Shown here: positions 8,388 through 15,398 of the stretch, piece after piece
How positions within the stretch are numbered: position 1 is the stretch's first letter
Layout: each line of letters begins with the position of its first letter
Source: an uncultured Bacteroidales bacterium
GTDB taxonomy: Bacteria; Bacteroidota; Bacteroidia; Bacteroidales; Muribaculaceae
NCBI GenBank assembly: GCA_902792895.1
Contig: CADBBK010000020.1
Span: 1 to 46,861 of the forward strand
Direction: 5' to 3'
Length of the DNA stretch: 46,861 bases
Notes under the pieces: model-generated
What the model was told of the DNA's origin: nothing
Databases searched by the model: none
The model's input: only the letters and a program-made list of their open reading frames with translations
Translations under genes and position numbers: made by a program

Positions 8388-9242
8388 TTAAAGTTGGGCA
8401 AAATTATCGATATCACTCTCCAGGCCGATGTCCTCGGCCTCGGCGACCACACTGCCGTAATGATAGGTCATCGCCAGGACAAACAGTCCCATCTGCACGA
8501 AATACATGAAACATTGGGCCACGCTGAGGACATAATCACACACATCCATGACGAATGACCAAATCACGTTGTCGGTGGTCGAGAACTCAAAAACGGAATC
8601 TGCCATCGTGTAAATGGCACGGGGAAAAGCGACGGCATTGTTGATGAAAAACGTCACGAGGCCCATAATCAGTGCCATGAGGATGAGCCGCCCCCACTTG
8701 CTGTAGCCTAGCGAGAAAGCACGCTTGATATGGCTCAAAAACGAGTTCTTGGGCTCCAAGAGCATGATGGGACACACCATGAACACGGGCAACACAGCGA
8801 ATAGCAGCACCAATCCGCCTACGGGGATGATAACCGAGGCAAGCGCCAATGCCACCAGTGGCGTGCCTATCACGATAACCCCCAGGCACTTGAGCATCGG
8901 GCGCGGCAACATGCGCCACATCGTGGCCACTTCACAGCCCTCGAGCGTGCCGTCGTGCGTATCACGCCACTGGACCAGCAGTATCTGCATAGCCGTGACT
9001 ACAGCACAGCCCACTATCGAAAGGACGATGGCTACCGCAAGCGTAGTGCCGATCTTGGGCGACACGTCATCTATTGTATCGATGTCAAACGAAGCGATGG
9101 CAGCGCCCATCAGCACGCTGAACGGCAACAGGAAGTAAACCATCATCTTGGTCCACTTCTTCCAGTCCTCGCCCACAAGGTCAAACACCATGTTCACGGT
9201 TTCGGTGAGCGAACGGTTGCTATACAGTCGATTGCTATTCAT
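8388..9242 (-). CDS. Polytopic membrane protein of the moxR cluster
   Basis: A 284-residue protein with about six membrane segments (roughly 34-52, 67-91, 116-138, 140-162, 183-206, 235-258). The N-terminal motif LTETVNMVFDLVGEDWKKW (13-31) recurs in Bacteroidetes homologues between SpoIIM-like and DUF4129 genes. No catalytic motif is visible. Its first eight bases overlap the end of the SpoIIM-like gene (ATGAATAG), and the next gene starts nine bases after its stop. A scaffold or transport role is only a guess. Confidence 0.8.
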   Translation of the reverse strand: MNSNRLYSNRSLTETVNMVFDLVGEDWKKWTKMMVYFLLPFSVLMGAAIASFDIDTIDDVSPKIGTTLAVAIVLSIVGCAVVTAMQILLVQWRDTHDGTLEGCEVATMWRMLPRPMLKCLGVIVIGTPLVALALASVIIPVGGLVLLFAVLPVFMVCPIMLLEPKNSFLSHIKRAFSLGYSKWGRLILMALIMGLVTFFINNAVAFPRAIYTMADSVFEFSTTDNVIWSFVMDVCDYVLSVAQCFMYFVQMGLFVLAMTYHYGSVVAEAEDIGLESDIDNFAQL

Positions 9243-10212
9243 CGGTCATTGACAGATTGTGGCGTTTGCGTCCCACTACCCAAGGCAGGAGGATATAGTA
9301 AAAGATAATAAACGCGGCCGACAGGACAATCACCGCCACCCTGAAGGCCAACGGATACTCGGTGTGGCGCGTGAGATAACCCTCGATGAAGGCGGCCACG
9401 ATGGTCACGGGAAACACGCTCAAGGCAATTTTCAAGGCATCCTTGGCCTTGCGGCGGAAGGCTGTCATGCGGCTGTAGGTGCCTGGGAACAGACACCCCC
9501 AACCCATCACAAAACCTGCTCCTGCCGCTATCACCATCGTGCTGATCTCGAGCGTGCCGTGCTGCATGATGGCCATCATCGCATCGCCCATCACGCCATA
9601 CTGGAAAAAGAAAAACGTGAAGGCCCCGACCATGACAGCATTGTACATCAAGAAGATTGCGGTGAAGAACGGAGTGAAAATGCCCATCGAGATGCACAGC
9701 ACATCCACCCGCAGGTTGTTGAGCATGATGCCGAGGAATGACTCGGCCTCCGAGCCGCTACTATAGACATCGGTGGGAACGCCGTTGCGGATGTTCTCGA
9801 TAGTCATCTCCACATAGTCCTCTCCCAGGATTAACTTGGCAAAGTCGGCGTCGTTGAACAGCGAGATGATGCCTACACCCAGGAACAGCACAAATGTGAC
9901 CAGTGCCGCCAGCATGGCCTTGCGGTTGTCATAGACCGCCTGCGGCACCTCCTGCGTCCAGAACGTCCACAGGCGCGACCACTTCTCCTGGCGACCGCTG
10001 TAGATCTCGTTGTGCAACTTGAGCGTCATCGCGTTGAGCATCTGGGTGATAACGGCGTCGGGAAAATGGGTGCGTGCGAAGGCCAGGTCCGATGTCAGTT
10101 CGGTGTACATCTGGGCCAGCGTGTCAGGCGCCTCGTTCGACGGATTGTCGAGGCGACGTTGATACTCACGCCAGCGGGCAATGTTTTGCTTGATGAAAAC
10201 AGGCTCTCTCAT
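9235..10212 (-). CDS. SpoIIM-like (stage II sporulation protein M family) membrane protein
   Basis: A 325-residue protein. A soluble helical N-terminus begins VFIKQNIARWREYQRRLD, typical of the family. Several membrane segments start near residue 98 (AMLAALVTFVLFLGVGIISL) and include MYNAVMVGAFTFFFFQYG and the FVMGWGCLFPGTY region. Despite the name, the family is widespread in non-sporulating bacteria and in Bacteroidetes pairs with RDD and MoxR/DUF58 genes. This is the first gene of the six-gene minus-strand operon. Its promoter overlaps that of the divergent RDD gene. Confidence 0.9.
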   Translation of the reverse strand: MREPVFIKQNIARWREYQRRLDNPSNEAPDTLAQMYTELTSDLAFARTHFPDAVITQMLNAMTLKLHNEIYSGRQEKWSRLWTFWTQEVPQAVYDNRKAMLAALVTFVLFLGVGIISLFNDADFAKLILGEDYVEMTIENIRNGVPTDVYSSGSEAESFLGIMLNNLRVDVLCISMGIFTPFFTAIFLMYNAVMVGAFTFFFFQYGVMGDAMMAIMQHGTLEISTMVIAAGAGFVMGWGCLFPGTYSRMTAFRRKAKDALKIALSVFPVTIVAAFIEGYLTRHTEYPLAFRVAVIVLSAAFIIFYYILLPWVVGRKRHNLSMTDE

Positions 10213-10245
10213 GACATCGGTTAAGGGACATTAATGCGGTTTCTG

Positions 10246-10278
10246 TTTGCAAAAATAGACTATTTTTTGTACTTTTGC
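10246..10278 (+). promoter_or_regulatory. Promoter of the RDD gene
   Basis: TTTG at 10246-10249 and TACTTTTGC at 10270-10278 are separated by 20 bases, a full match to the Bacteroidetes -33/-7 consensus. Transcription would start near 10285, leaving a leader of about 30 bases before the ATG at 10315. This excludes the longer frame starting at 10234. Confidence 0.65.
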
Positions 10279-10281
10279 AAC
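10249..10281 (-). promoter_or_regulatory. Promoter of the SpoIIM-MoxR-DUF58 operon
   Basis: The minus strand reads TATTTTTGC at 10257-10249 (exact TAnnTTTGY). A GTTG at 10281-10278 lies 20 bases upstream as a -33-like element. The box shares bases with the -33 TTTG of the divergent RDD promoter. Confidence 0.5.
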
Positions 10282-10314
10282 AAAATCCTGCAAAACACTA
10301 GTGACAAAATACTC

Positions 10315-11064
10315 ATGGCGCAGTCATCAATCATCACCGGCCAATATGTAGAACTCACCCAAACGCCTGCTAGCGTGGGTGATAGGCTCATCGCTGCCCT
10401 CATTGACTACACCATCCTTGGTGTCTATTTCATTGCGGCAACCTTTGCTTTCATCGGCGTGATGGACTCATACACATCCAGTGTCAGCGACACGACGCTC
10501 ATCATGTATGTCCTGTTGACCTATTCCCCAGTCCTGTTTTATTATCCTGCATGTGAGATTTTCGGCAAGGGGCAGAGCCTGGGCAAACTGGTGATGAAGA
10601 TGCGGGTGGTGACCATCGACGGCAATGCACCCTCAGTGGGCAGTATCCTGCTGCGTTGGCTGCTATACCCGATAGACTCATTTTTCACGGGTTTCCTCGG
10701 GGTGGTGTTCATCACCTTCGGCAAGCATCGGCAGCGCCTGGGCGACCTTGCGGCTGGCACGATGGTCATCAAGACGTCGGCGGCACAGTACGACTTCTAC
10801 TCGATCAACGACTACAGTTATGTGCAGCAGGGCTACGAGCCTACTTATCCTGAGGCCGCCAACCTGTCCACACGGCAGGTCGATCTCATCCAGCGCACAC
10901 TCTACAGTTCCGACCTCAGCCGCCGGGGCGAACTCGTGTACAAGTTGGCCATTCAGGTGCAGCAATTCCTGGGAGTGCCCGTTGCCCAGGGCCTCTATGC
11001 CGACGTGTTTCTCACCACGGTGCTCAACGATTTCTACTACTATTCCTCGACCGTTACGGTCTGA
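10315..11064 (+). CDS. RDD family membrane protein
   Basis: A 249-residue protein with an RDD domain at about 12-150: VGDRLIAALIDYTILGVYF (the R and D of the name), a second hydrophobic segment MYVLLTYSPVLFYYPA, then the FGKGQSLGKLVMKMRVV motif and a third segment. A soluble tail of about 95 residues follows. The start was placed at MAQSSI because an upstream Met would lie before the predicted transcription start. RDD proteins beside SpoIIM/MoxR genes have unproven roles; a transport or complex-stabilising function has been suggested for some members. It is divergent from the operon. Confidence 0.9.
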   Translation: MAQSSIITGQYVELTQTPASVGDRLIAALIDYTILGVYFIAATFAFIGVMDSYTSSVSDTTLIMYVLLTYSPVLFYYPACEIFGKGQSLGKLVMKMRVVTIDGNAPSVGSILLRWLLYPIDSFFTGFLGVVFITFGKHRQRLGDLAAGTMVIKTSAAQYDFYSINDYSYVQQGYEPTYPEAANLSTRQVDLIQRTLYSSDLSRRGELVYKLAIQVQQFLGVPVAQGLYADVFLTTVLNDFYYYSSTVTV

Positions 11065-11135
11065 GGGGAGGGGGTAGCCTGCCTCATCACCCCCGTGCAG
11101 CAGGGGGCTCCCCACCGTCGGGGGGAGGGGGGAGA
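11065..11135. terminator. G-rich hairpin region after the RDD gene
   Basis: CTCCCC (11108-11113) pairs with GGGGAG (11122-11127). The flanks contain several runs of four to six G and a run of five C. It may terminate RDD transcription, but the T run comes late (after 11150), so efficiency is uncertain. Confidence 0.4.
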
Positions 11136-11176
11136 ATACCGGAATTCAATTTTTTTCGACAATTTTTGATTTTTTA

Positions 11177-11208
11177 TTTGTAAAAATCATTCTTTGACGT
11201 ATATTTGC
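11177..11208 (+). promoter_or_regulatory. Promoter of the T9SS-tailed protein gene
   Basis: TTTG at 11177-11180 and TATATTTGC at 11200-11208 are 19 bases apart, matching the consensus fully. The predicted leader is about 110 bases, long for this window. Confidence 0.6.
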
Positions 11209-11324
11209 AATCAGATCTATAGATTTAAGGTTCACCGGTGGAAAACGGGGTCGCTCCATCGCTGACACCATTACCTGACTGCAGGCCCCGACATGATTTG
11301 TTTAACTTCTAAAACTTAACAACA

Positions 11325-12305
11325 ATGATGAAAAGATTTCTCATGATGTGCATGGTGCTCCTGACGGGCCTGTGCCTGAGTGCCCAGCTCGTGGGCAACC
11401 CCTCGGTGGACTACACGGTCGATGAGGTCGGCACCGACTACATCACCATCACGTTCACGCCCAATGCCGATGCGGGAGGCTATGCCATCTGCCTGTTCGA
11501 GGCTGGAACAGCCGAGCAGCAGTTTGCCATGTTTGGCCCCTGGATGGGTTTCCAGACGATGGGCGACATGATCAAGGCTTGGGGCATTACCAAGACCGAA
11601 CCCTATCAGCACACCTGGCGCAACCAGAATCCGGGTACTGACTATGAGATTTATGTGCAGTGCTGGGATGTCAACGGAGCAGATGCCGACATGATCATCA
11701 TCCCCGTTACCACCCAGAACATGGGCGGCGAGGGCCTGGCCGAGATGTCGATCGAAATCGGCGAGTTTGGCGGTAACGAGGAGACGGGTTACTACCAGTG
11801 GGTGACCTACACGCCCAACGAGAACGTGAGCCTGCACCGTGACATTATCATCGAGCTCGAGGCCTACGAGAGCGAGGATTGGGGCGAGGAGAACCTGATT
11901 GCCTATCTCAAGCAGGACAACCCCTACGATCCCTATTGGGACCAGTACGGCGTGGATGAGGCCCAATGGTCGGCTAAGCCCAACACCTGGTATATGGCCT
12001 TCTCGATTGCCAAGAACGCCCTCGGCGAGTGGGGTCCCCTCGCAGGTGTTCAGTTCAAGACGCCGGGCACGACGGGTGTCAACGAACTTGTTGCCAACAA
12101 GACGCAACTCACCATCGGTGCCAATGCCATCACTGCTACTGGCAGCACGGCAGGCAGCCAGGTGAAGGTGTTTGACATGAACGGACGTCTGGTGGCCAGC
12201 GCACAGGCCGATGCCAATGGCGAGGCCATGATCTCGACTGCAGGCCTGAGCCGCGGCATCTACGTTGTGGTTGACGGCAAGAGTGCTGTGAAAATCAAGT
12301 TATAA
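11325..12305 (+). CDS. Secreted protein with T9SS C-terminal sorting domain
   Basis: A 326-residue protein with a signal peptide (1-20, ending LCLSAQ). A fibronectin-like segment (about 22-110) contains DYITITFTPNADAGGYAIC. A second beta-rich region spans about 115-245. The last 70 residues form a type A Por-secretion tail: VKVFDMNGRLVASA, then LSRGIYVVVDGK and a lysine-rich end. This predicts export by the type IX system and surface anchoring or release. No enzymatic motif was seen. Just after the stop lies the hairpin repeat at 12317-12426. Confidence 0.87.
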   Translation: MMKRFLMMCMVLLTGLCLSAQLVGNPSVDYTVDEVGTDYITITFTPNADAGGYAICLFEAGTAEQQFAMFGPWMGFQTMGDMIKAWGITKTEPYQHTWRNQNPGTDYEIYVQCWDVNGADADMIIIPVTTQNMGGEGLAEMSIEIGEFGGNEETGYYQWVTYTPNENVSLHRDIIIELEAYESEDWGEENLIAYLKQDNPYDPYWDQYGVDEAQWSAKPNTWYMAFSIAKNALGEWGPLAGVQFKTPGTTGVNELVANKTQLTIGANAITATGSTAGSQVKVFDMNGRLVASAQADANGEAMISTAGLSRGIYVVVDGKSAVKIKL

Positions 12306-12316
12306 AACGGCTAGGG

Positions 12317-12426
12317 AACCTCGCGTTGCTCGGTGGATAAAGGATAATGTTTAAAGTTTAATGAGGCATCCGCCCTCTTCTTTAAACATTATCCATTAAA
12401 CATTATGCACCGAGCAACGCGAGGTT
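12317..12426. repeat. Nested-hairpin copy of the 132-bp repeat family
   Basis: The left arm AACCTCGCGTTGCTCGGTG (12317-12335) is the exact complement of the right arm (12408-12426). Inside, GGATAATGTTTAAAG (12342-12356) pairs perfectly with 12380-12394. The core matches the units at 20836 and 28455, but the right end there (a GGCTGAAAGCC hairpin) is replaced here by an inverted copy of the left end. It fills the gap between the T9SS protein and the aminopeptidase gene. Confidence 0.85.
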
Positions 12427-12438
12427 TTGTGAACGACA

Positions 12439-13560
12439 ATGAAACGATATGTATTGCTGGCTGTTGCGCTGGTGATGGGGGTGACAAGCCTCATGGCGCA
12501 GCACAAGACGTTGCGGGAGTGGGGTTTTCCCACAGGGATATTTGAGACGGGGCGTTTTAACGCCATCACCGATGTGCCTGGTGTGACGGTGGGCCATGTG
12601 ACGCTCATCGAGGGCGACAGCGTGCGCACGGGCGTGACGGCCATCGTGCCGCATCAGGGCAACATCTTCAGCCAGAAGGTGCCGGCGGCAATCTATGCGG
12701 GTAACGGTTTCGGCAAGTTGGCGGGGGTGACGCAGGTGCGCGAACTTGGCAACATCGAGACGCCCATTGTGTTGACCAACACGCTGAGCATGGCAGCGGG
12801 CATCGAGGGCGTGGTGCGCTACACGCTGATGCAGCCCGGCAACGAGCAGGTGCGGTCGGTCAACGCCGTGGTGGGGGAGACCAACGATGGCCGTTTGAAC
12901 GATATCCGCGGCATGCACGTCACGCCGCAGATGGTCATCGATGCCATCGGCGGGGCGCATAGCGGCCCTGTGGAGCAGGGCAATGTGGGTGCAGGAACGG
13001 GCACCATCTGCTTCGGGTTCAAGGGTGGCATCGGCACGTCGTCGCGCGTGCTGCCCGCATCGCTGGGCGGTTACACCATCGGGGTGCTGGCTCAGACCAA
13101 CTATGGCGGCATCCTTGAGATTGACGGCGTGCAGGTGGGCCAACTGCTGAAAAAGCACGATTTCATCGACCATATCGGCAAGACCGAGAACGTTGACGGC
13201 TCTTGTATGATGGTCGTAGTCACCGATGCGCCGCTCGACGCGCGCAACCTGGAACGTGTGGCTAAACGTGCCATGATGGGCATGGCCAAGACCGGCGGTA
13301 TCGCCTCTAACGGCAGTGGTGATTATGTCATCGCCCTGTCGGTGGCACCGGGAAATCTTATCGACAGCCGTGCCAAGATGCTCACCTCGACCGTGCTGGC
13401 CAATGGCGAGATGTCGGCCATCTTTGCCGCCACCATCGAGGCCACTGCCGAGGCGCTGTGGAACTCCCTGTTCATGGCCGACCCGATGACAGGTCGGGAC
13501 GGTAACCACGTCGATGCGCTGCCCGTGGAGCAGGTCCTCGATATGCTCCGCAACAGATAA
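12439..13560 (+). CDS. P1 family (DmpA/BapA-type, S58) aminopeptidase, secreted
   Basis: A 373-residue N-terminal-nucleophile hydrolase. A signal peptide (1-20, ending LMAQ) suggests periplasmic or outer location. Residues FNAITDVPGVTVGHVTL (39-55) and the glycine-rich GNVGAGTGTICFGFKGGIGT region are family hallmarks. Autocleavage should fall between Gly254 and Ser255 in DGSCMMVVVTDAPL, with Ser255 the nucleophile of the small subunit, comparable to DmpA Gly249/Ser250. Relatives release N-terminal D- or beta-amino acids from peptides or act as D-esterases. The substrate here cannot be told. The next gene is another peptidase-type hydrolase. Confidence 0.93.
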   Translation: MKRYVLLAVALVMGVTSLMAQHKTLREWGFPTGIFETGRFNAITDVPGVTVGHVTLIEGDSVRTGVTAIVPHQGNIFSQKVPAAIYAGNGFGKLAGVTQVRELGNIETPIVLTNTLSMAAGIEGVVRYTLMQPGNEQVRSVNAVVGETNDGRLNDIRGMHVTPQMVIDAIGGAHSGPVEQGNVGAGTGTICFGFKGGIGTSSRVLPASLGGYTIGVLAQTNYGGILEIDGVQVGQLLKKHDFIDHIGKTENVDGSCMMVVVTDAPLDARNLERVAKRAMMGMAKTGGIASNGSGDYVIALSVAPGNLIDSRAKMLTSTVLANGEMSAIFAATIEATAEALWNSLFMADPMTGRDGNHVDALPVEQVLDMLRNR

Positions 13561-13566
13561 AAATAG

Positions 13567-13724
13567 GCAATGATATAGCTGTTGGCCCTGAAAGTGTTTT
13601 AATGCTAATTTCGCTAATGAGACTAATTTCACGAAATAATAAAAATCTATTCGTATAAAATTTGATAAATTCGTGTAATTCGCATTAGCCCCGCAGGGTT
13701 TTGGGCCAACTGCTATATCATTGC
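13567..13724. mobile_element. 158-bp element with 22-bp terminal inverted repeats (MITE-like)
   Basis: The left end at 13567-13588 (starting GCAATGATATAGC) and the right end at 13703-13724 are inverted copies with one mismatch in 22. The interior is AT-rich and itself partly self-complementary (GCTAATGAGACTAATTTCACG against GCTAATGCGAATTACACG on the other strand). It encodes nothing. A 26-bp piece of its right half (13679-13704) recurs exactly at 46706-46731. It lies between two genes on the plus strand. Confidence 0.6.
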
Positions 13725-13817
13725 TGAAATTTATGCTATGAGTCAGTCATCGGAGGGTGGCCGAAACCCAAATTTTGGATACATTGATGAACTGGAATAG
13801 TTAAAACACAGACTACT

Positions 13818-15377
13818 ATGAAGAAGTATTTGCTAATAGCCCTGTTGCTCGTCGTCACGCTGGCGGCTACGGCTGGTGATAACGCGCGGGTGTGTGTCGG
13901 TATTGCCTGGGTGCCTAATGCCGCGGCCTATGAGCGCGTGGTGATGTCGATTGAGGCAGCAGGCGGCGAGGCCGTGATTTTGCCGCAGTTGCGCCCCGCT
14001 GGGTTTGAGTATAACGGCACGACACTGAGCGAGAAATATGTCGATGAAATGGGCGTTTTGCGCCAAGAATTTGCCGATATCGTCAAGCGCGACACCTATC
14101 ACGGCACCGATGCCGAGACGTTGCTGTCGGACGTGCAGGCAGTCGTTTTCCTGGGCGGTGGTGACATCAGCCCGACATTGTTTGCTGTGCCCCAGCCGTG
14201 GCATGGGATAGCCGATGACAGCCCTGCCGATGCCACACGCGATGTGTCGGAGTTCATGACGATGGCCTATTGTCTGGACCACGACATCCCGGTGCTGGGC
14301 CTGTGCCGCGGCATGCAGATGCTGGGCGTGGTCTCGGGAGCGCCGCTCATTCAGGATCTGCCGACCTGTTTTGAGGCCCAGGGCAAGCCCTATCACTACC
14401 TGCACCGCATGCAGCGCGATGCCGAGGGTAAGCGCTATTATACACCCCACGATGTGGCTGTCGTTGACAGTGCATCGCTGCTGTTTTCTATCGCCGGCGC
14501 TGATATCATCCGCAATGTGCCGTCGTGGCATCATCAGGTGGTGGGCGACGTGGCCGGCACTCCGTTGCGGGTGACGGGTGTGACTGCGACCGATGGAATG
14601 GACATCATCGAGGCTATTGAGCGCACCGACAAGACCTTTGCCCTGGGCGTGCAGTTCCACCCCGAGGAAGCCGTGCGGCAGTACCTCAAGGGCGTGGCAG
14701 GGGCTGAGCGTTTCATGCCTCTCGACGAGGCCGTGGCCTATTTCCGCGCGCTCATCGGGCATGCCCATGAAGGTCGCCGGTTCATACCCGGCCGCGCCTA
14801 TGTGCAGTCCGATACCACGGTCTATAACAAGACCGCCGAGGAGTGCTATGGCTTCTTTGCCGTGCTGGGGCGTGCTGAGCAAGGTTCGCTCGAAGGGGCT
14901 ACCGCCGAGTTGTCGCTGCTGCTCAATCTGTTTGAGCGCCGTAATCCCGACCGGGTGGATGCCACCATCCAGGAAGTCGCCAAGTGGGCGACCGAGTGTG
15001 GCTGGTTTGCCCATGCCGCGCGTCGCTGGGAGAAGGAGCCTGCGCCCGAATATGTCGCTGTGGCCAAGAACGTGTTGGGCGGCAACCGTGTGCTACCCCC
15101 GAACATCGTCGAGCATGACTGCCGTGAGGACCTGGCCTATATTGAAACCAACGGCGTGAGGTACAGCCCCTATGATAAGGACAAGTATGTGAGCGGCGTG
15201 ACGGTGTGTTACCAGGCCCCCGTGCATGAGCACAACGGCAGGCGTTATGGTTTCAGGAAGCCCTCGCATTGGGTGTTCTATACGTTCCCTGCCCCCAAGA
15301 GTGACCCGTTTGGCTACCTGTGCGACGGGGATTGCGGCCATGAGAACGTGACCGCCGAGGAAGATATCGTCAGGTGA
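13818..15377 (+). CDS. Peptidase C26 (gamma-glutamyl hydrolase-like) with C-terminal extension, secreted
   Basis: A 519-residue protein with a signal peptide (1-19). Residues about 22-310 form a class-I glutamine-amidotransferase-like C26 hydrolase. The nucleophile is Cys163 in GLCRGMQ, with His281 and Glu283 in GVQFHPEE completing the triad. Such enzymes cleave gamma-glutamyl bonds, for example gamma-glutamyl-GABA. The remaining 200 residues are extra: a helical part (RAEQGSLEGATAELSLLLNL, WATECGWFAHAARRW) faintly recalls SleB-like cell-wall hydrolases, then YGFRKPSHWVFYTFP. That resemblance is tentative. The export signal is unusual for a GABA hydrolase and suggests an extracytoplasmic gamma-glutamyl substrate such as a muropeptide. 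Confidence 0.88.
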   Translation: MKKYLLIALLLVVTLAATAGDNARVCVGIAWVPNAAAYERVVMSIEAAGGEAVILPQLRPAGFEYNGTTLSEKYVDEMGVLRQEFADIVKRDTYHGTDAETLLSDVQAVVFLGGGDISPTLFAVPQPWHGIADDSPADATRDVSEFMTMAYCLDHDIPVLGLCRGMQMLGVVSGAPLIQDLPTCFEAQGKPYHYLHRMQRDAEGKRYYTPHDVAVVDSASLLFSIAGADIIRNVPSWHHQVVGDVAGTPLRVTGVTATDGMDIIEAIERTDKTFALGVQFHPEEAVRQYLKGVAGAERFMPLDEAVAYFRALIGHAHEGRRFIPGRAYVQSDTTVYNKTAEECYGFFAVLGRAEQGSLEGATAELSLLLNLFERRNPDRVDATIQEVAKWATECGWFAHAARRWEKEPAPEYVAVAKNVLGGNRVLPPNIVEHDCREDLAYIETNGVRYSPYDKDKYVSGVTVCYQAPVHEHNGRRYGFRKPSHWVFYTFPAPKSDPFGYLCDGDCGHENVTAEEDIVR

Positions 15378-15398
15378 ATTCAGCGCCCGGGGGGTAGG

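Noticed and set aside
9235-10212. Evidence for sporulation from the SpoIIM-like gene
   Set aside because: The family is common in non-sporulating bacteria, and the neighbours are the moxR/DUF58 cluster, not sporulation genes.
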